64,000 nt of DNA, from the NCBI GenBank assembly GCA_034359265.1, contig CP136890.1:102263501-102327500 (forward strand), given 5' to 3'. Each line of letters starts with the position of its first letter. Positions within the stretch are counted from its first letter, which is position 1. Under the pieces are notes generated by a model, which worked only from the letters and a program-made list of their open reading frames with translations, made no database searches and had not been told where the DNA came from. Made by a program: the position numbers and the translations under genes. Below are positions 25,340-37,515 of this stretch, one piece after another. This DNA comes from Canna indica (taxonomy: Eukaryota > Streptophyta > Magnoliopsida > Zingiberales > Cannaceae).

Positions 25340-27480
25340 TTTATGGTTTTTAGCTTCAAATTTTTAAACTACCCCTAAAAATGTGAAAATTTAAACTAAT
25401 TAAAAAATAAATGTAATCAAGTTAATGGAAAATAGTATTTTCTTAGTAAATAATATATAGCTAAATAAAATATAAAATAATGATAGTAATAATAAATAAT
25501 ATAAAATATATATTATATAAGAAAAAAAAGGTTTTAAAAATATATAATTAGCCTATTTTAAAATTTAAATTTTAGGAAAAAATATGATACACCAATCCAA
25601 ATTAAAAAGTTATAAAACTTAAATAAAATGAAGGAAAATAAAAGTAAAAAATTAGATGTTTAATAAACTATAACAAACAATAAGATAATAATAGTAATAA
25701 TTAATACAATAAATAAATAGTGTATACAATATATATTCAATATATAATAATATAATATATATTACTAATATATAGTTGTTTCAAAAAGATTTGATGAGGA
25801 ATTATGAAACACAAATCAAATTGAAATTTTTAACGAAGGAAATCGAGAAATCTTATTACAAAATAAATCAAAAATTGTCGAATGAACTTGGGAGATCGGT
25901 AATTCGGTGTTAGTTTTGGCGCAAATTTCCTAATAACTATTCTATATAAAAAATATTGACATGTAATTCCACATCGAAAGTGTAGTTTTTTTTGACTTAA
26001 TCACCTCTATAAGTATAATGTCATATGATATCATTTTATAAGTAAGATTTTGATAAAAATTAAAAATAATTAATATTTTTTTCTTAATCAACAACATTTA
26101 ATGCCACATTAAAAAGTTTTAGTTTGGAAGACCATTGTCAAATTTGTAATACTGATGCCTCTGCTTATGTCATCGATTTTGAATGAAATAAAAAAGAGTA
26201 CCAGCACCTCCGTTATCAAATATATAATTTGATTTTTTTTATTTGAATGTATATTTAAATTTAAGATACATTTGAAATCACATCTTTTATTCGAAATTGA
26301 GATTTTTTTAAAAATTGAATTAATTTAAAAATTCAATTCAATTTGAGTAAATTTTATTTAATTCTTTTTGATTTGATTGGAATATATTAGTTTCCACGTA
26401 TTATATTATACATATCATATAAAACTAATTTATTCAAGTAGACTAAATTATATTCATTTAAAATTTTAAATTTTACTATAGAATGCAAAATTTATAACTA
26501 AAAAAATTAATGAAAATTTATTAATTAAACTAAATTAAAGAAAAATAAATAAAAATTTAAGTAATAATATAATAAAATATATTGGCTTGATTTGAAATAT
26601 CATTTTTTTTTTCTAAAATGCATATATAAACTTGATTATTTTTTTTAAAGATAATAATAAATGTACCAAAAGATAATATGAATTAATACTATCAAATTAA
26701 AAAAAATAAATTAAAATTGTATTATAAATTATAGATAGTTATTAATATTATAATTTTAGAAAATAAAATTTCTAAATTTCTAATATTATATATAATGTGA
26801 TATATGCTATACGTGAAAATGTGTATATTTTTATATAAAAAAATTATATATTTAAACATATGTAAATTTTAAAATGATAAAATCATATAATTATTTTTGC
26901 TAATAATAATTTTAAAAAAATTGAATCAATATAAAAATTTGATTACATTCATGTCAAGTCTAATTAAAATTGAGATTAGATAACCTTATATATTTTAAAA
27001 TTTAAAATTTTGAATGATAAAAGTTTAAAGTTTAATAGTTAATAAATAAAATATAATAATATTATTAAATATTTATTGAAAAGAATATAATTTAATACTA
27101 TCAAAATAAAAAATAAATAAAATTTTGAATTATATATATATATATATATTAGTGAGCTCATACGTACTCAAGTGATAATAGTATTCGAGTATGTTGTTTA
27201 TAGATTTTTGAATTCAATTTTTAGTTGTGGCGTTGTGTTATAAAACTTATTATTTAAAAAAAATTATATATATTATATATAAAATAAATAATAATTAAAA
27301 AATAAAAAACAAAACAGTAAAATAATTTTAAAACAAAAAAACATTTCTTTAAAACAAAAAATAAAATAAAAAGGCAGAATAAAAATATAATTAAATAACA
27401 AAAATAATTAAAGTAATTAAAATAATTTAATATTACAATAATCTAAATAACTAAATCTGTTAAAATAATTAAATATATAA
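23920..27480. other. Extremely AT-rich gene desert
   Basis: About 3.5 kb consist almost entirely of A and T, with no open frame of interest, no organellar gene fragments that I recognise and no transposon ends. It includes a (TA)16 run at 25305-25336 and a shorter (TA) run near 27131-27149. It may be decayed transposon DNA or an AT-rich spacer. I can assign no function. Confidence 0.7.
25305..25336. repeat. (TA)16 microsatellite
   Basis: Sixteen uninterrupted TA units are visible inside the AT-rich block. Confidence 0.95.
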
Positions 27481-27491
27481 AAAAGAGAATA

Positions 27492-27565
27492 AAGGGCAGC
27501 CACATGCTGCCCTTCCTTTTATAATTAATGGCAGCGTTGAGAGAGCAGCGCGCTCTCAGCGCTGC
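27492..27565. repeat. Two adjacent GC-rich hairpins
   Basis: The first hairpin has perfect 9-base arms (aagggcagc 27492-27500, gctgccctt 27506-27514) around a 5-base loop. The second has 13-base arms with one G-T pair (gcagcgttgagag 27531-27543, ctctcagcgctgc 27553-27565). A further agagcgctgccctt word occurs near 27613-27626. They stand out sharply from the surrounding AT-rich DNA. They are probably the remains of a transposon end. Confidence 0.7.
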
Positions 27566-28187
27566 GTACTATTTTTTAAAATTAAAAAGAGAGTAAAAAT
27601 AGGCTACACAGAGAGCGCTGCCCTTTTCTAATTTAAAAAAAAAGAAAAAAATTGAAAAAAAAACGTGGAGAGAGCTGGGAGCTCCTCAGTACCGACCGCC
27701 TCCAAAAAAAACTTCTAAAATTACTATACAGTAGATAGATTTGTAATGGGACTTCGGTCGGTAGAATTTAATTAATTAATTTCCCCAACAATAGAGAAAA
27801 TAAAGACGAAAAAATAATTAATACCTTATTTGACAAAATCCAACTAGTGGCATTGTTGAAAATTTTACCTTCTCAACGAATTATAATTTTATCCTCGATA
27901 GGAAAAATACATTAATTATTAATTTCAGCTTCTGAAAGAACTGAAAATATTAAAATAATACAATTATTAATTTCTGAGGCGTAATTTGCAAACTTTACGA
28001 GTAGTATATTAAGTTATTAACTATTAAATGAAAAGGGTATATCAGACAATAATGTTTATTAAAGGGTTAATATGAAAGAAAACGGGAATAGCCGAATAGA
28101 TTAACCGCCTAGGTAATAAATAAATATACGCGAGGAGGATTCAGAAAGAAGTGCGCGTTGTTTCCGGCTCTCTTTGTCGAAACAAGC

Positions 28188-28196
28188 AAACCCTAA
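28188..28196 (+). promoter_or_regulatory. Telo-box in the UIEF-like 5' leader
   Basis: AAACCCTAA lies in the presumed 5' UTR exon (about 28150-28358, ending gaatcag|gtgcg). This word is common near the start sites of plant genes for translation and RNA-processing factors. Confidence 0.55.
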
Positions 28197-29306
28197 AAAG
28201 TTTTTCTGCAAAGCTGCGAAGTTTCGATCGTCCTCCTCTCCCTTTTTCCGTCGGAAGCCCTCGCGAATCCTTAATTCGGCAAGGAGCTGCAAGAAAATTT
28301 CCACCTTCGTATTTCCCTTCTCATTCGTTTCGACGTGCTGCCGTCTACCTTGAATCAGGTGCGTTTTACCCTCCTTTCTCGGTCTGGTTTGCTTTCTGTC
28401 TTCCTGACGTTTATTTTGTTTTTTTGTTCTGATCTTGTGTATGATCTTCTCAATACCCATAGAGATGTGCGACGAAACCCTAGATTCAGATTTGCTTTCG
28501 TGGATCCCATGTCATGTAGTTTTGGAACCCTAGAGCTTATTTGGACCGTAAATTTATTTTGTTTTATCTAGAAGGCTAGAACGCTCTTCCGTGTAGGAGC
28601 CGGAGGCAGATTGATCATGTTTGTGGCGGATCTTTCTCTTAATCACTACCAAGTCTTTGTTTATTCTTCTGTTCTTATTGTTCTCGACTTATACCTGTTG
28701 GGGTTGGATGAGGATATTTTGATGTAAGCCAGATCGTCTGAGAGGGTGAAACCATGCTCCACTCTCCAGAGACATTGTTGGGTTCATGGAGATAAACTTA
28801 GTTCTGGAAATATGCTTGTTTTTTAAGGGAAGTTGTAGAATCATGGATTGGCTTTGTTTTTCTGGGGGCTGCCTGAAATTGATTGACTTTATTATCTCTG
28901 CTTTTGCTTGTTTTGTTCTTACTTCTCAGTGGTTTGGCAGTATTAATGTATTATCCTTGCTGATTGTCTAACATGTTTTTTCACAACTTTTTTAATGAAA
29001 CTATACTCAGTATAACGGGTTTTAAGAGATGCAAAGTCTACATATTTCTTTATTCAAATAATACTTGGCGTTTCAGGAGTTGATTATCATGGTTGGTAAT
29101 CAATAAATTGAAACCAATGTCTCGGTATATAACATACTGAATTTTTTTTTCTTTGGTTAGTTTCTTTTTGATTTAATTACATTAGTTGATTATGGATCTT
29201 CCCCATGAAATATGCACTTTACAGTCGTTTATTGTTGCTTCTGGTGAAGAATTTCCTCCATTCCTATTAAGTGCTTCTGCTTACTATCCTAAATTTGAAC
29301 GTCCAG

Positions 29307-32300
29307 ATGGCAACAAAACCTTTAACAACTGAAGCAATTGCCCTGACCGAGAAGAAGATGGACATGACTTTGGGTATCTTTTCACCTTTTTCTATCATGT
29401 TTGAAGTTTCTATAATGATATCATGCTCCTAAGACTGCTTACACTGTTTATCACAGATGATATTATTAAAATGTCAAAGAACAACTCAACTAAAGGCAAA
29501 AGACCTCCAAGGCCTCCGGTGAGTAGTAATTCTTGCTATTTCAGCAGGTATTTTTTTTTGCAATTAACGAACAATTGAAATTAACTTTCTTGCTTCTTAG
29601 ATCAAAAAGCAAGGTTTCCAAAATAGCAATGCTTCCCAGAATAACAACAGGCTAAAGAGGTTCATTGATTCTAGATCGTCAATCAGACAGGTATTCAGTA
29701 AATTGTTCAACACTTTATGTTTATACATTTATTAATTTGTTGTACTTGTTTGATGTACAGGGTGCAATTGCAAAGAGAAGGACAAATTTTCATGGGAATC
29801 AGTTTCCAGTAACTACAGAGATGGCCAGGAAGGCTGCTACCATGCCTCTTCGCAACAGGAGGATCAATCGGAATGGACCAAGGTACTTAAATGTTTATGA
29901 TTTCATACACATCATTCCATAGTATTGTTTTTCACTAGATTATGAACTCTTAAGATTTCTTGTATCTGAACCTTTCCAGGTAAAATATGGCACTTTGTCA
30001 TTCACAGAAAGTCTTCCACATTCACACTATCATAATACTGCAGTTGTCTACAGTTGTTTTGGACTTCTGGCTGTTAAGACCGGTTGACTTGAAATACACA
30101 TTTAATGTTCCAACATAAAACCTGATCTCATCATGGTTTCTGGGAATTTTCATTTTGGGATCATTATCTCCAAGATGTGTTACCATCTTAGTTCTATTAT
30201 TGATTTATGGCCCCACAGATGGAACAAATCTCAGCATCTTTTTCATATCTCCTACCTGTATATATTAGTTTTTTGGGCAAGATGGAACAACTATGGTTGA
30301 GTAGAGAATAATTATGCACAAAGAGCAGTGATTCTTCTTCAATACATGGGGTATCTTGCACAGTGGCATGTGTGCTTGATATTTTTCTAGCAAACCATAT
30401 AAAATAAATGGAGTTGTCGCTTGTTTCTTGGTTAAAGTCAGCATGGGTCAACATTGCCATTAAGACATTCACTAAATACATTTTTGGCCCACAATGGTGT
30501 ATACCTCGAAGCATATCAAAGCCAGAAAGCTAGTTCCTTAGTTTTCCTTCCAAATGGCGAAGCTTGTATTGATCTTCCTCTGTTCCATCTGCTTATCAGA
30601 GATATCCAGATCAGTTCCATTCATGCAAAAGATATGTTATCCTTTGGATGTAAATCAGTTTCGTCAAATAGAACTATTTAGTCTCTTCATCAGTTGATTT
30701 GTTGACCATGAATCTTTGTTCATGCTGTTGATTCTTCAAATATGCTATTCATAACGTATGAACCATTGTAGGTTCCCAAGAAATACATTTGAGTGTCCTC
30801 AGGCTCCATACTCCAATAGATCCTGGATTTATGAAGGAGGATTGATTGGGCATCAGTTCTCTGTAGGCATGTTTGCATCATGCTCCTTGTCTACTATCTT
30901 GAGCTTCCTATGTGGTTTTTGTGGTAGATATGATCTTTCTGGATTGGACATGTGCTTTGAGTCATATGTAAGCCAAAGCTACTCGTTTTTTGATGTCTCC
31001 CAATACTATGCAGTGAAGGTGAACAGAATTAGGTTGAAAAACATGCCTTAAATTGTAAGGAGCAGTAAAACCTGAATGGTTTTTTGATGGGAACTGTTAC
31101 ATAGAGGTTGTTTGGAATGATGAGCATTACCATTGAAATATGAGCTGGAAGATCCTTATGGAGTATAAGGTACTTCTATGGGGAAGCAAGGGCCATTGAC
31201 TCTTTGGATGGATGTCAGTGGTCCTTTTTTTGCTCTGTGATAAGAAATATTGCACTTGTATTTGGCAACCACATCTGTACCTCAGGCTCTCTGAAGACAA
31301 CAATTGTCAATTAAAGGGTTGGGGCAAGACAATGGAGGCACTGTTAGTCAATGTCTGGGCTATTGGTCCTATTCATTAGCACTTTATTTTGAATAGTTAA
31401 ATAGAATTACATATTTATCATAAGAGATGATGGTAAGTTCTTACATATCTCTATGATAGCTATTTGGTCCAACCGAATATGGAAAAATTCTCTTTGCTAC
31501 AATGTCTTCTTTCGTTGAGGTTCTAATAATCTTCCTCCATTGTTTACATTTAGTTCCTTATGCAGGGTTCCGGCCACAGCGGCTGCGGTTCAGAGAAATC
31601 ATGAGAGCTCCAATTTCAAGGTAACTTCTTTTATGAGCATAAACTGTGAATCTCTTTTCATGGCATAGAGCAGCTACAGATGATATATTACTTGGTTGAC
31701 AAAAACAACACTGTTTTCTGCATTTTCTCATGCATGAGAAGTTTATGGTATAGTCTAAGATCACATATGCTTGGTCCTCACAATACACCTGTGAACTACC
31801 ACAACACCCCTTGTAAAGTATGTGTCATTTCTATGTTTCAATACAGTTTTATCACGAAAGTATTAAATGTTGCATTATTTTTTTTCACATAACTGCCAAT
31901 TCTATAGAATGTTTTGCATGAGAAGAGGTCACGTGGAAGCAGACTTTGATACTTTTATCCATTTAAAATGATTTTCTTTTGAGTTTATTTTCAATCTTGT
32001 TGAAAGTCTTCAATTTGGGTTGCCTAGTAACATCTTACCAGTATCTGTTTTGCTTAGCACTCTGATTTCTTTTGTAAGCCATTGTAGCTTTCAGTTAACA
32101 CTGTGTTTTCCAACTTTTAACAGATTGAATTATGACTACTCTAGTTTCTACTTTGTTTCTTTCTTGGATCTGCATATTTATTTACATGTTTCCTGATATC
32201 ACATTAATACTTCATCAGGATAACGTGGTAGCCAAGCAGCGGCCTCAGACTTTGGATGCACTTTTTGCAAATATGAAAGAACAGAGGATGCGGATTATGA

Positions 32301-32425
32301 CCCAGAAAGTGAATCGTGGAAATGGCATTCAGATGGGACAAAACCGCAATGGTCCAAGGCAGCAGCAGGGAAGAGGGGGAGCACGTGGTGGCCCTCGCCG
32401 TCAATTTGGCAACTTTGCTAAATGA
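29307..32425 (+). CDS. UIEF-like UAP56-interacting mRNA export factor
   Basis: This is a small basic nuclear adaptor predicted to bind the DEAD-box helicase UAP56 and help mRNA export. Exons are 29307-29373, 29457-29518, 29601-29690, 29761-29882, 31566-31620 and 32219-32425, giving 200 residues with all junctions GT-AG and in frame. The ATG follows directly after a splice acceptor (gtccag|ATG), so the 5' UTR is in a separate upstream exon. The UAP56-binding motif is KKMDMTLDDIIKMSK (residues 16-30). The middle is rich in Arg, Lys, Asn and Gln. Near the C terminus is an RG-rich patch, GRGGARGGPRRQ, a likely arginine-methylation and RNA-binding site. The pattern fits Arabidopsis UIEF1/UIEF2. 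The assignment rests on the UBM and overall layout, since the rest is of low complexity. Confidence 0.82.
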
Positions 32426-33149
32426 TGGAAGTGTTCTGCTTGTGGTTGCTCATTTTGTCAACTATCAGAGGAAAACTGCTTCGTGGGAGCTACTTATGTG
32501 TTTCTTCAAATTGGCAGTCATTGAGGTTGCAAACGTGGCAAAAGTGGCACTTCTATCTTTAACGCCATCAGTGTCCCATAACACATTTTCTTTAATTTCC
32601 TATCCTAGTCCAACTTTTTGTGAAGCAACTGTTAGACAATGCTTGGCTAACTAGCAGCTATGGTGCTTGATATTTTGCATACTTGTACGACCTTTTGCTT
32701 GATTGGAATTATTATATTTCAGTTGCTATTTTGTTCAAAATGTATCCCTTTATGGCAAAAGGAGATTTACTCTGGTGTACAACGTTGAATACATTGATAA
32801 GATGCAGAGGTATTGCACCCTAAGACTTGATCAGCTTTCATTTTTTGTCTCCCTTATTTAATCTGATTCTGATAGAATTTAGTTGTGTAATTTGTTGTTA
32901 ATTTATTTGCGCTGCTTATAGTGTTTCTTGTGGTTTTATTTAATTATGTTGGATGGATCTATACCTACTTGTAAAAAAAAGCCTTAATTAGCATGATGCT
33001 CCGATCTCAGGTTGAGGGAGCCCTTATCAATAAACGTAGTATGTTAAAGTATAAAAAAGAGAAGTTGTTACAGCAATTTTGTAATACTAAGCAGCTGTGA
33101 ATACTGCTATATTATAACAATACAACAATGATTGAATTATTGCAACTTA
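32426..33149. other. 3' flanks of convergent UIEF-like and WSD genes
   Basis: The first 300-400 bases are probably the UIEF-like 3' UTR. No separate gene is visible. Confidence 0.5.
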
Positions 33150-36100
33150 TTATCTTGTGGAAATTGCTTCCTTGATGAGTTTGAGCGATTCAGCCAGGTA
33201 ATCCAGAAGCTGATGTGGATCAGGTATCACTGACTCATCTACTCCCATAACGATCTTCATAGTGTTCATGTAACTTTGATAATGAAGCGTGAGGGCCTGA
33301 AATCATTATAAGGTAAAAATAGTAAGAAATATCTTCTACACAGCTCATGTGCCCATAAGAAAAGACCCACTTATTCGAACGAAAATATAGTTTCAGAGAT
33401 AAAATGAGGAAGTTTGGTGAGTGCACTAACTGCTAAAATCATAAGAAGTCCATTAGCTCCAATCCAAAACAAGGATATCAGCAAAATATAGTTTTGAAGA
33501 AGCTGCTGTTAATAATCAACAAGCTAGCAAGTTTCCAAGAAATGACTTAAGTTGAGGAAGTCACTTACATGTGGGTGACCATAGACACTTGGAGCAAGGT
33601 ACACAATCGGGTGGCCGTAGAAGCCAATTTCATCAACAGGGCCGACAATATTTGAGAAAGAAAATGTTGTGTTGGAAACCAATTTATAGATAATAGCAGC
33701 TCCTCCCTGTTGTTCATTACTTCATAAGTATGAAACACATAGAAGACCATGAAATTATTGTGGTGCTACTTGTGTAGTTGTGTATCACAAATTTACTTTT
33801 GTATATGTTGCTACGCAATGACACCGCATCTTAAAATACCAAGAATGATAGTACGTTATCATTGACGAAAGCTGAATTATAGATAATTCAGCAATAATGC
33901 AAAAAGTCGTTTGGTTGAGAAGGTTTTGCTGCAATGCTTGATAATAGTTAATTAAACTGACAGACTAATAACTATTCATCTGATATAAAGGTTTTGGATG
34001 GATTTAGAGTATCACAAAAAAAAAGAGGTAATGTATTGATCCTTTCTACCAAGACTGACTTTATAGATTTTAAGTCATAGTTTGTAGATTTGAGTTGCAA
34101 AAAGGCTAAATTGGGTGATCTTTTCTACCAAGGCTGACTTTATAGATTTTAAGTCATAGTTTGTAGATTTGAGTTGCAAAAAGGCTAAATTGGGGTTTGC
34201 GATGCTTCAAATTCATAGAAGAGAAGACCTTGAAATTGCTAGAGTGTTACTTGTATATCACAAATCTACTTCCATATATGTATTCATGCAAAGTAATGAT
34301 ATGATATCTTGGAATAGCACAAAAAAAACTACAGTATTGATGATGGAAACAAAATTTCTAGCTTACTAAGTTACAATTCCAGTGGTTTGGTTGAGTAGGT
34401 AAACTAAAACTAGTCAAGCTTGGGAATAGTTAAAGACATTTGGGAATAGTTAAAGGCATTGACAAACTAGTCACTGTTTGTGGCAAGAAAGAAAGGTAAG
34501 CTATTCCAACTCATTGTTAGAATAATTAATCTTTTCATACCAAGACCTAATTTTAAAGAGACGGTATTGAAGATGAAAGGACTATTTGAAGTAAGATGTA
34601 ATGAATTTCATGTCTAGCTAAACTGCATTTTGAATCTTTCAACATAGCCCATACCTTGATGCCAAACTTTCTAACAAAGAAATGAGCGCATCGATACATT
34701 ATCACAGGTTGCAAAGAGTTCTTCCTCTTATCTACTATTGCCTTTCCCTTCCGAATGTAGTCGAGCATGTCCTTGTACATAACAATAGGAAATGACAAGA
34801 TCATGTAGCTCAAAAAATTCCCCCACTTAAGCCCACATGTCTTTCCCTCCATCATGTCTGCCAAAGCCTGTTTTTTGTCAAAACAATTCACAAAAAGATG
34901 ACTAAATTGTTAAGCACTAACCACAAATTCCTATGAACAAACAATAACAAACTATAAAGTTCCAACTATTCGGGAACGCGCGAGTACTAATGCTAGATTA
35001 CTTTTTCTTCTTTTGGGTGAAGATTGCCTTTAAGGACAGACACTTACTTGAATTCCTAGCATCGGTCTGACATTAACAAGCATGGCTGACCGGAGTCGTA
35101 TGTTTGCTGGAAGTTGCTTCTTCTTCCTCTTCTCGGCATCATCCTCGCCTAATTAAAACATGAATGGACAATAAGAGCCCAAATTAAACACTAAGACCAT
35201 ATTTATGTAGATTAAAAATCTTTGGTTTAAGCAATCATCACCTTACCATATCTCCGGTTGAGGTAGCGAGATAATCCAGCAGAAGTAACACCCACAAGCA
35301 CATCATTTATAGTCTGCAATATATACATAAATTTATAATTATCCAAGATTGCAATATAATGATTAAGGAGAAGAGAAATGGAGAACATGAGTTTTACACA
35401 ATTCATGGAGTTCTTAATGGCTTTGATGTCGTCGAGGCTCACGGTACTGTGCACGATGCGTTTGGGCTTGAACTCCACGCCCTCGCCGCCCTTCAACGGC
35501 GTCGGCGTGTCCCTCAGCCATGTGGAGGTGGCGACGAGAAAGAAGAGATCGACCACCGTGTTCCATGCCAAGACAAGCACGGCCCATGCGTAGAGGAGGA
35601 CGGCCAGAAGGGCGTTGGGTCGCAGAGGCGACGGAGGCGGCGGCCGCGGCTCGGGGAGAGTGGGGAGGGATGCGGGGTCCGAGGTGCGGCGGGTGCAGGC
35701 GAGAAGGAGGGAGATGAGGGAGACGCCGTCGCCGAGGGAGTGATGGATGCGGAAGACGGCGACGGCGGCGGCCTCGGAGGTGCGGACGTTGAGGATATGG
35801 AGCTCCCAGAGTGGGCGAGAGGCGTCCATGGGCGCGGTGGTGAGAGAGGACACGTAGTCCTCCACCACCTTGTCCCCGGTGACGGAGGAGGTGGAGCTCT
35901 TCAGGTCGAGGTCGGGGACGATGACGTGGTCGTCGACGGCCACCTCAGTCCGCACCCACTTCAACTTCTCCCTGCGGCCCACCTGTTCGTTTCCGTCGAC
36001 GAAAGAGCCGAACCCGATAAGTAGGACGAATCCGAATCCGCTATTGACTATTGACTATTGACTTTTTCTCAAAGTAACACTTAGCTACGCGTATTTTGAT

Positions 36101-36513
36101 TGGTGTAAAAATGCGGTCCCCAATGTTTGCCCCACTAATTCACCCAATAGAAAAACGAATAAAAGACAAAAGGATGGGTTGAATAGTCGACGATGGAGAC
36201 TTGGGGCGGCGGGAGGCGGCGTTACCTGGACGCTGGAGAAGCGGGGGTGGTTAACGAGGGTGGCGGCGAGGCCGGCCTTGATGGCGGCGACGTCGATTGT
36301 CTTCCCGATGCCCACCATGGCGACGATGTAGCAGTCGAGATGGCGCTGCCGGAACAGCAGCCCCGAGGGGCTCACCGGCTCCTCCTCTTCTCGGACTCGA
36401 CCTCTCTCCTCCTCCGTCTCCGGCCCTTCTCTCACCTCCCCGGCATCGGCGCAGCTGCTGGTGTTTGTTCTTCTGGTCTTTATGCAGAGCACCGGCCTCT
36501 TCTTGGACTCCAT
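33150..36513 (-). CDS. WSD1-type wax ester synthase/diacylglycerol acyltransferase
   Basis: This enzyme esterifies acyl-CoA with fatty alcohol or diacylglycerol at the ER, as in wax synthesis. Minus-strand exons are 36226-36513, 35398-35982, 35247-35313, 35048-35148, 34655-34867, 33569-33706 and 33150-33296, giving 512 residues, the usual size. The N-terminal EEPVSPSGLLF block leads to the catalytic HHSLGDG (HHxxxDG, residues 176-182). A hydrophobic helix follows (ALLAVLLYAWAVLVLAW). Further conserved blocks are TINDVLVGVTSAGLSRYL and FSNIVGPVDEIGFYGHPI; the last is the WS/DGAT C-domain signature. Exon 1-2 sequence is very GC-rich. The start at 36513 gives MESKKRPVLC; an in-frame ATG at 36591 would add 26 residues and cannot be excluded. 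Intron 33707-34654 carries a 79-bp tandem duplication. Confidence 0.92.
34043..34196. repeat. 79-bp tandem duplication in a WSD intron
   Basis: The unit starting tttctaccaag at 34043 repeats at 34122 with very few differences (for example gactgac versus ggctgac), ending near ttggg at 34196. It is intronic and non-coding, and a recent duplication. Confidence 0.85.
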
Positions 36514-36591
36514 GGCCGGCTTCCTGCTCGGTGCAGCTGGGTGTTGCAAGAGATTTGGATCTCCCTGTAGAGTTGGGAAAGGGGAAGGCAA

Positions 36592-36971
36592 GCTTGACTC
36601 TTGAGCTTAAAATACGTGGTCTGCTGTGTGCAGGAAAAGACTGGCTTGTTTACGAAAATGCCCTTACCTCTTCACCCCACATTTTGTGCTCGTCAGAGGG
36701 CAAATCTGGTAAAATATTATTTCTTCTTTTTTGTTTTTTGTTTATATTTTCCTCATGCTTTCTGTTTATATTATGTCATGATGATAATTTGCGGATTTAA
36801 AATTGCAATTAACATCAATAGCACATAAATATATTTTTATTATTATTTCAATGCCTTAATTTGAATAAAATAGGAATGTATAACTATCTCTTTCTCTGGA
36901 ATTGAAACATGATATATATAACTATGCAAGCAATAATTGAATTGCATCTCCATTGTTGACGGTGTTTTTTT
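36592..36971. other. Intergenic upstream of the WSD gene
   Basis: This contains the probable WSD promoter on the minus strand, then AT-rich DNA. No gene is visible. Confidence 0.4.
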
Positions 36972-37515
36972 TAAGGGTGTGCAACTGTGCATGGGTACGT
37001 GATAGATTCGAAATCGATTGAAATCTACCTTATTTGGATAGACTCGAACTAAGTTTCGATAGAGTTCGAGACAAAGATTAAGGAACAAGTTAAAATCGAT
37101 TTCGGTTCCAGATCCAACACAACAAGTACCCATAATCATAACCACAATCGGTATCTGAAATTTGTACTTGAAATATGTAAATGAACACGTTTCAATAGGA
37201 TACCCAAAATCTGTAACTGAACAAGTCCCAATAAGGTATTCGAAACTTATTCATTTATGGGTTCAGGGTATAGGTTCCAACGAGGTACTCAGAACATGTT
37301 CATTTATTTTCTTTTAGGGTACATATTTCAACATGGTACCTGAAACTTATATCATAAAATTTATAAATGAACATATTCCAACAGGGTACTCGAAATCTAT
37401 ACTAAACCACAGGTTCCAAGTAGGGTCTGAGTTCAAAATTTAGGAACTAGTCCTATACATGATAGAGTTCGGGTATCATAAAAAATATAGGGTATCCCGA
37501 ACCCGCTCACCCCTA
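36972..37515. mobile_element. hAT-like element, longer copy of a family with 40256-40604
   Basis: The left end taagggtgtgcaactgtgcatgg and the reversed right end taggggtgagcgggttcggg share termini and subterminal words with the element at 40256. Shared internal words include aagttaaaatcgattt and cagatccaaca. Flanking 8-mers (gttttttt and gtacttct) match poorly, so the target duplication has decayed. The interior has several diverged repeats of a unit like 'ttccaacagggtactcgaaa'. Confidence 0.7.

Noticed and set aside
23920..27480. Possible organellar insertion (very AT-rich)
   Set aside because: No chloroplast or mitochondrial genes, tRNAs or rRNA fragments are recognisable, and the sequence is simpler than organellar DNA.
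27692..27763. taccgaccg/cggtcggta inverted pair as terminal repeats of a complete element
   Set aside because: The arms are only nine bases, the span is too short for a standard MITE, and no target duplication flanks it; kept only as part of the hairpin-cluster observation.
35359..36024. Forward Gly/Glu/Arg-rich open frame, 221 codons
   Set aside because: It is the antisense shadow of WSD exon 2, which has the catalytic HHxxxDG motif and clean splice sites on the other strand.
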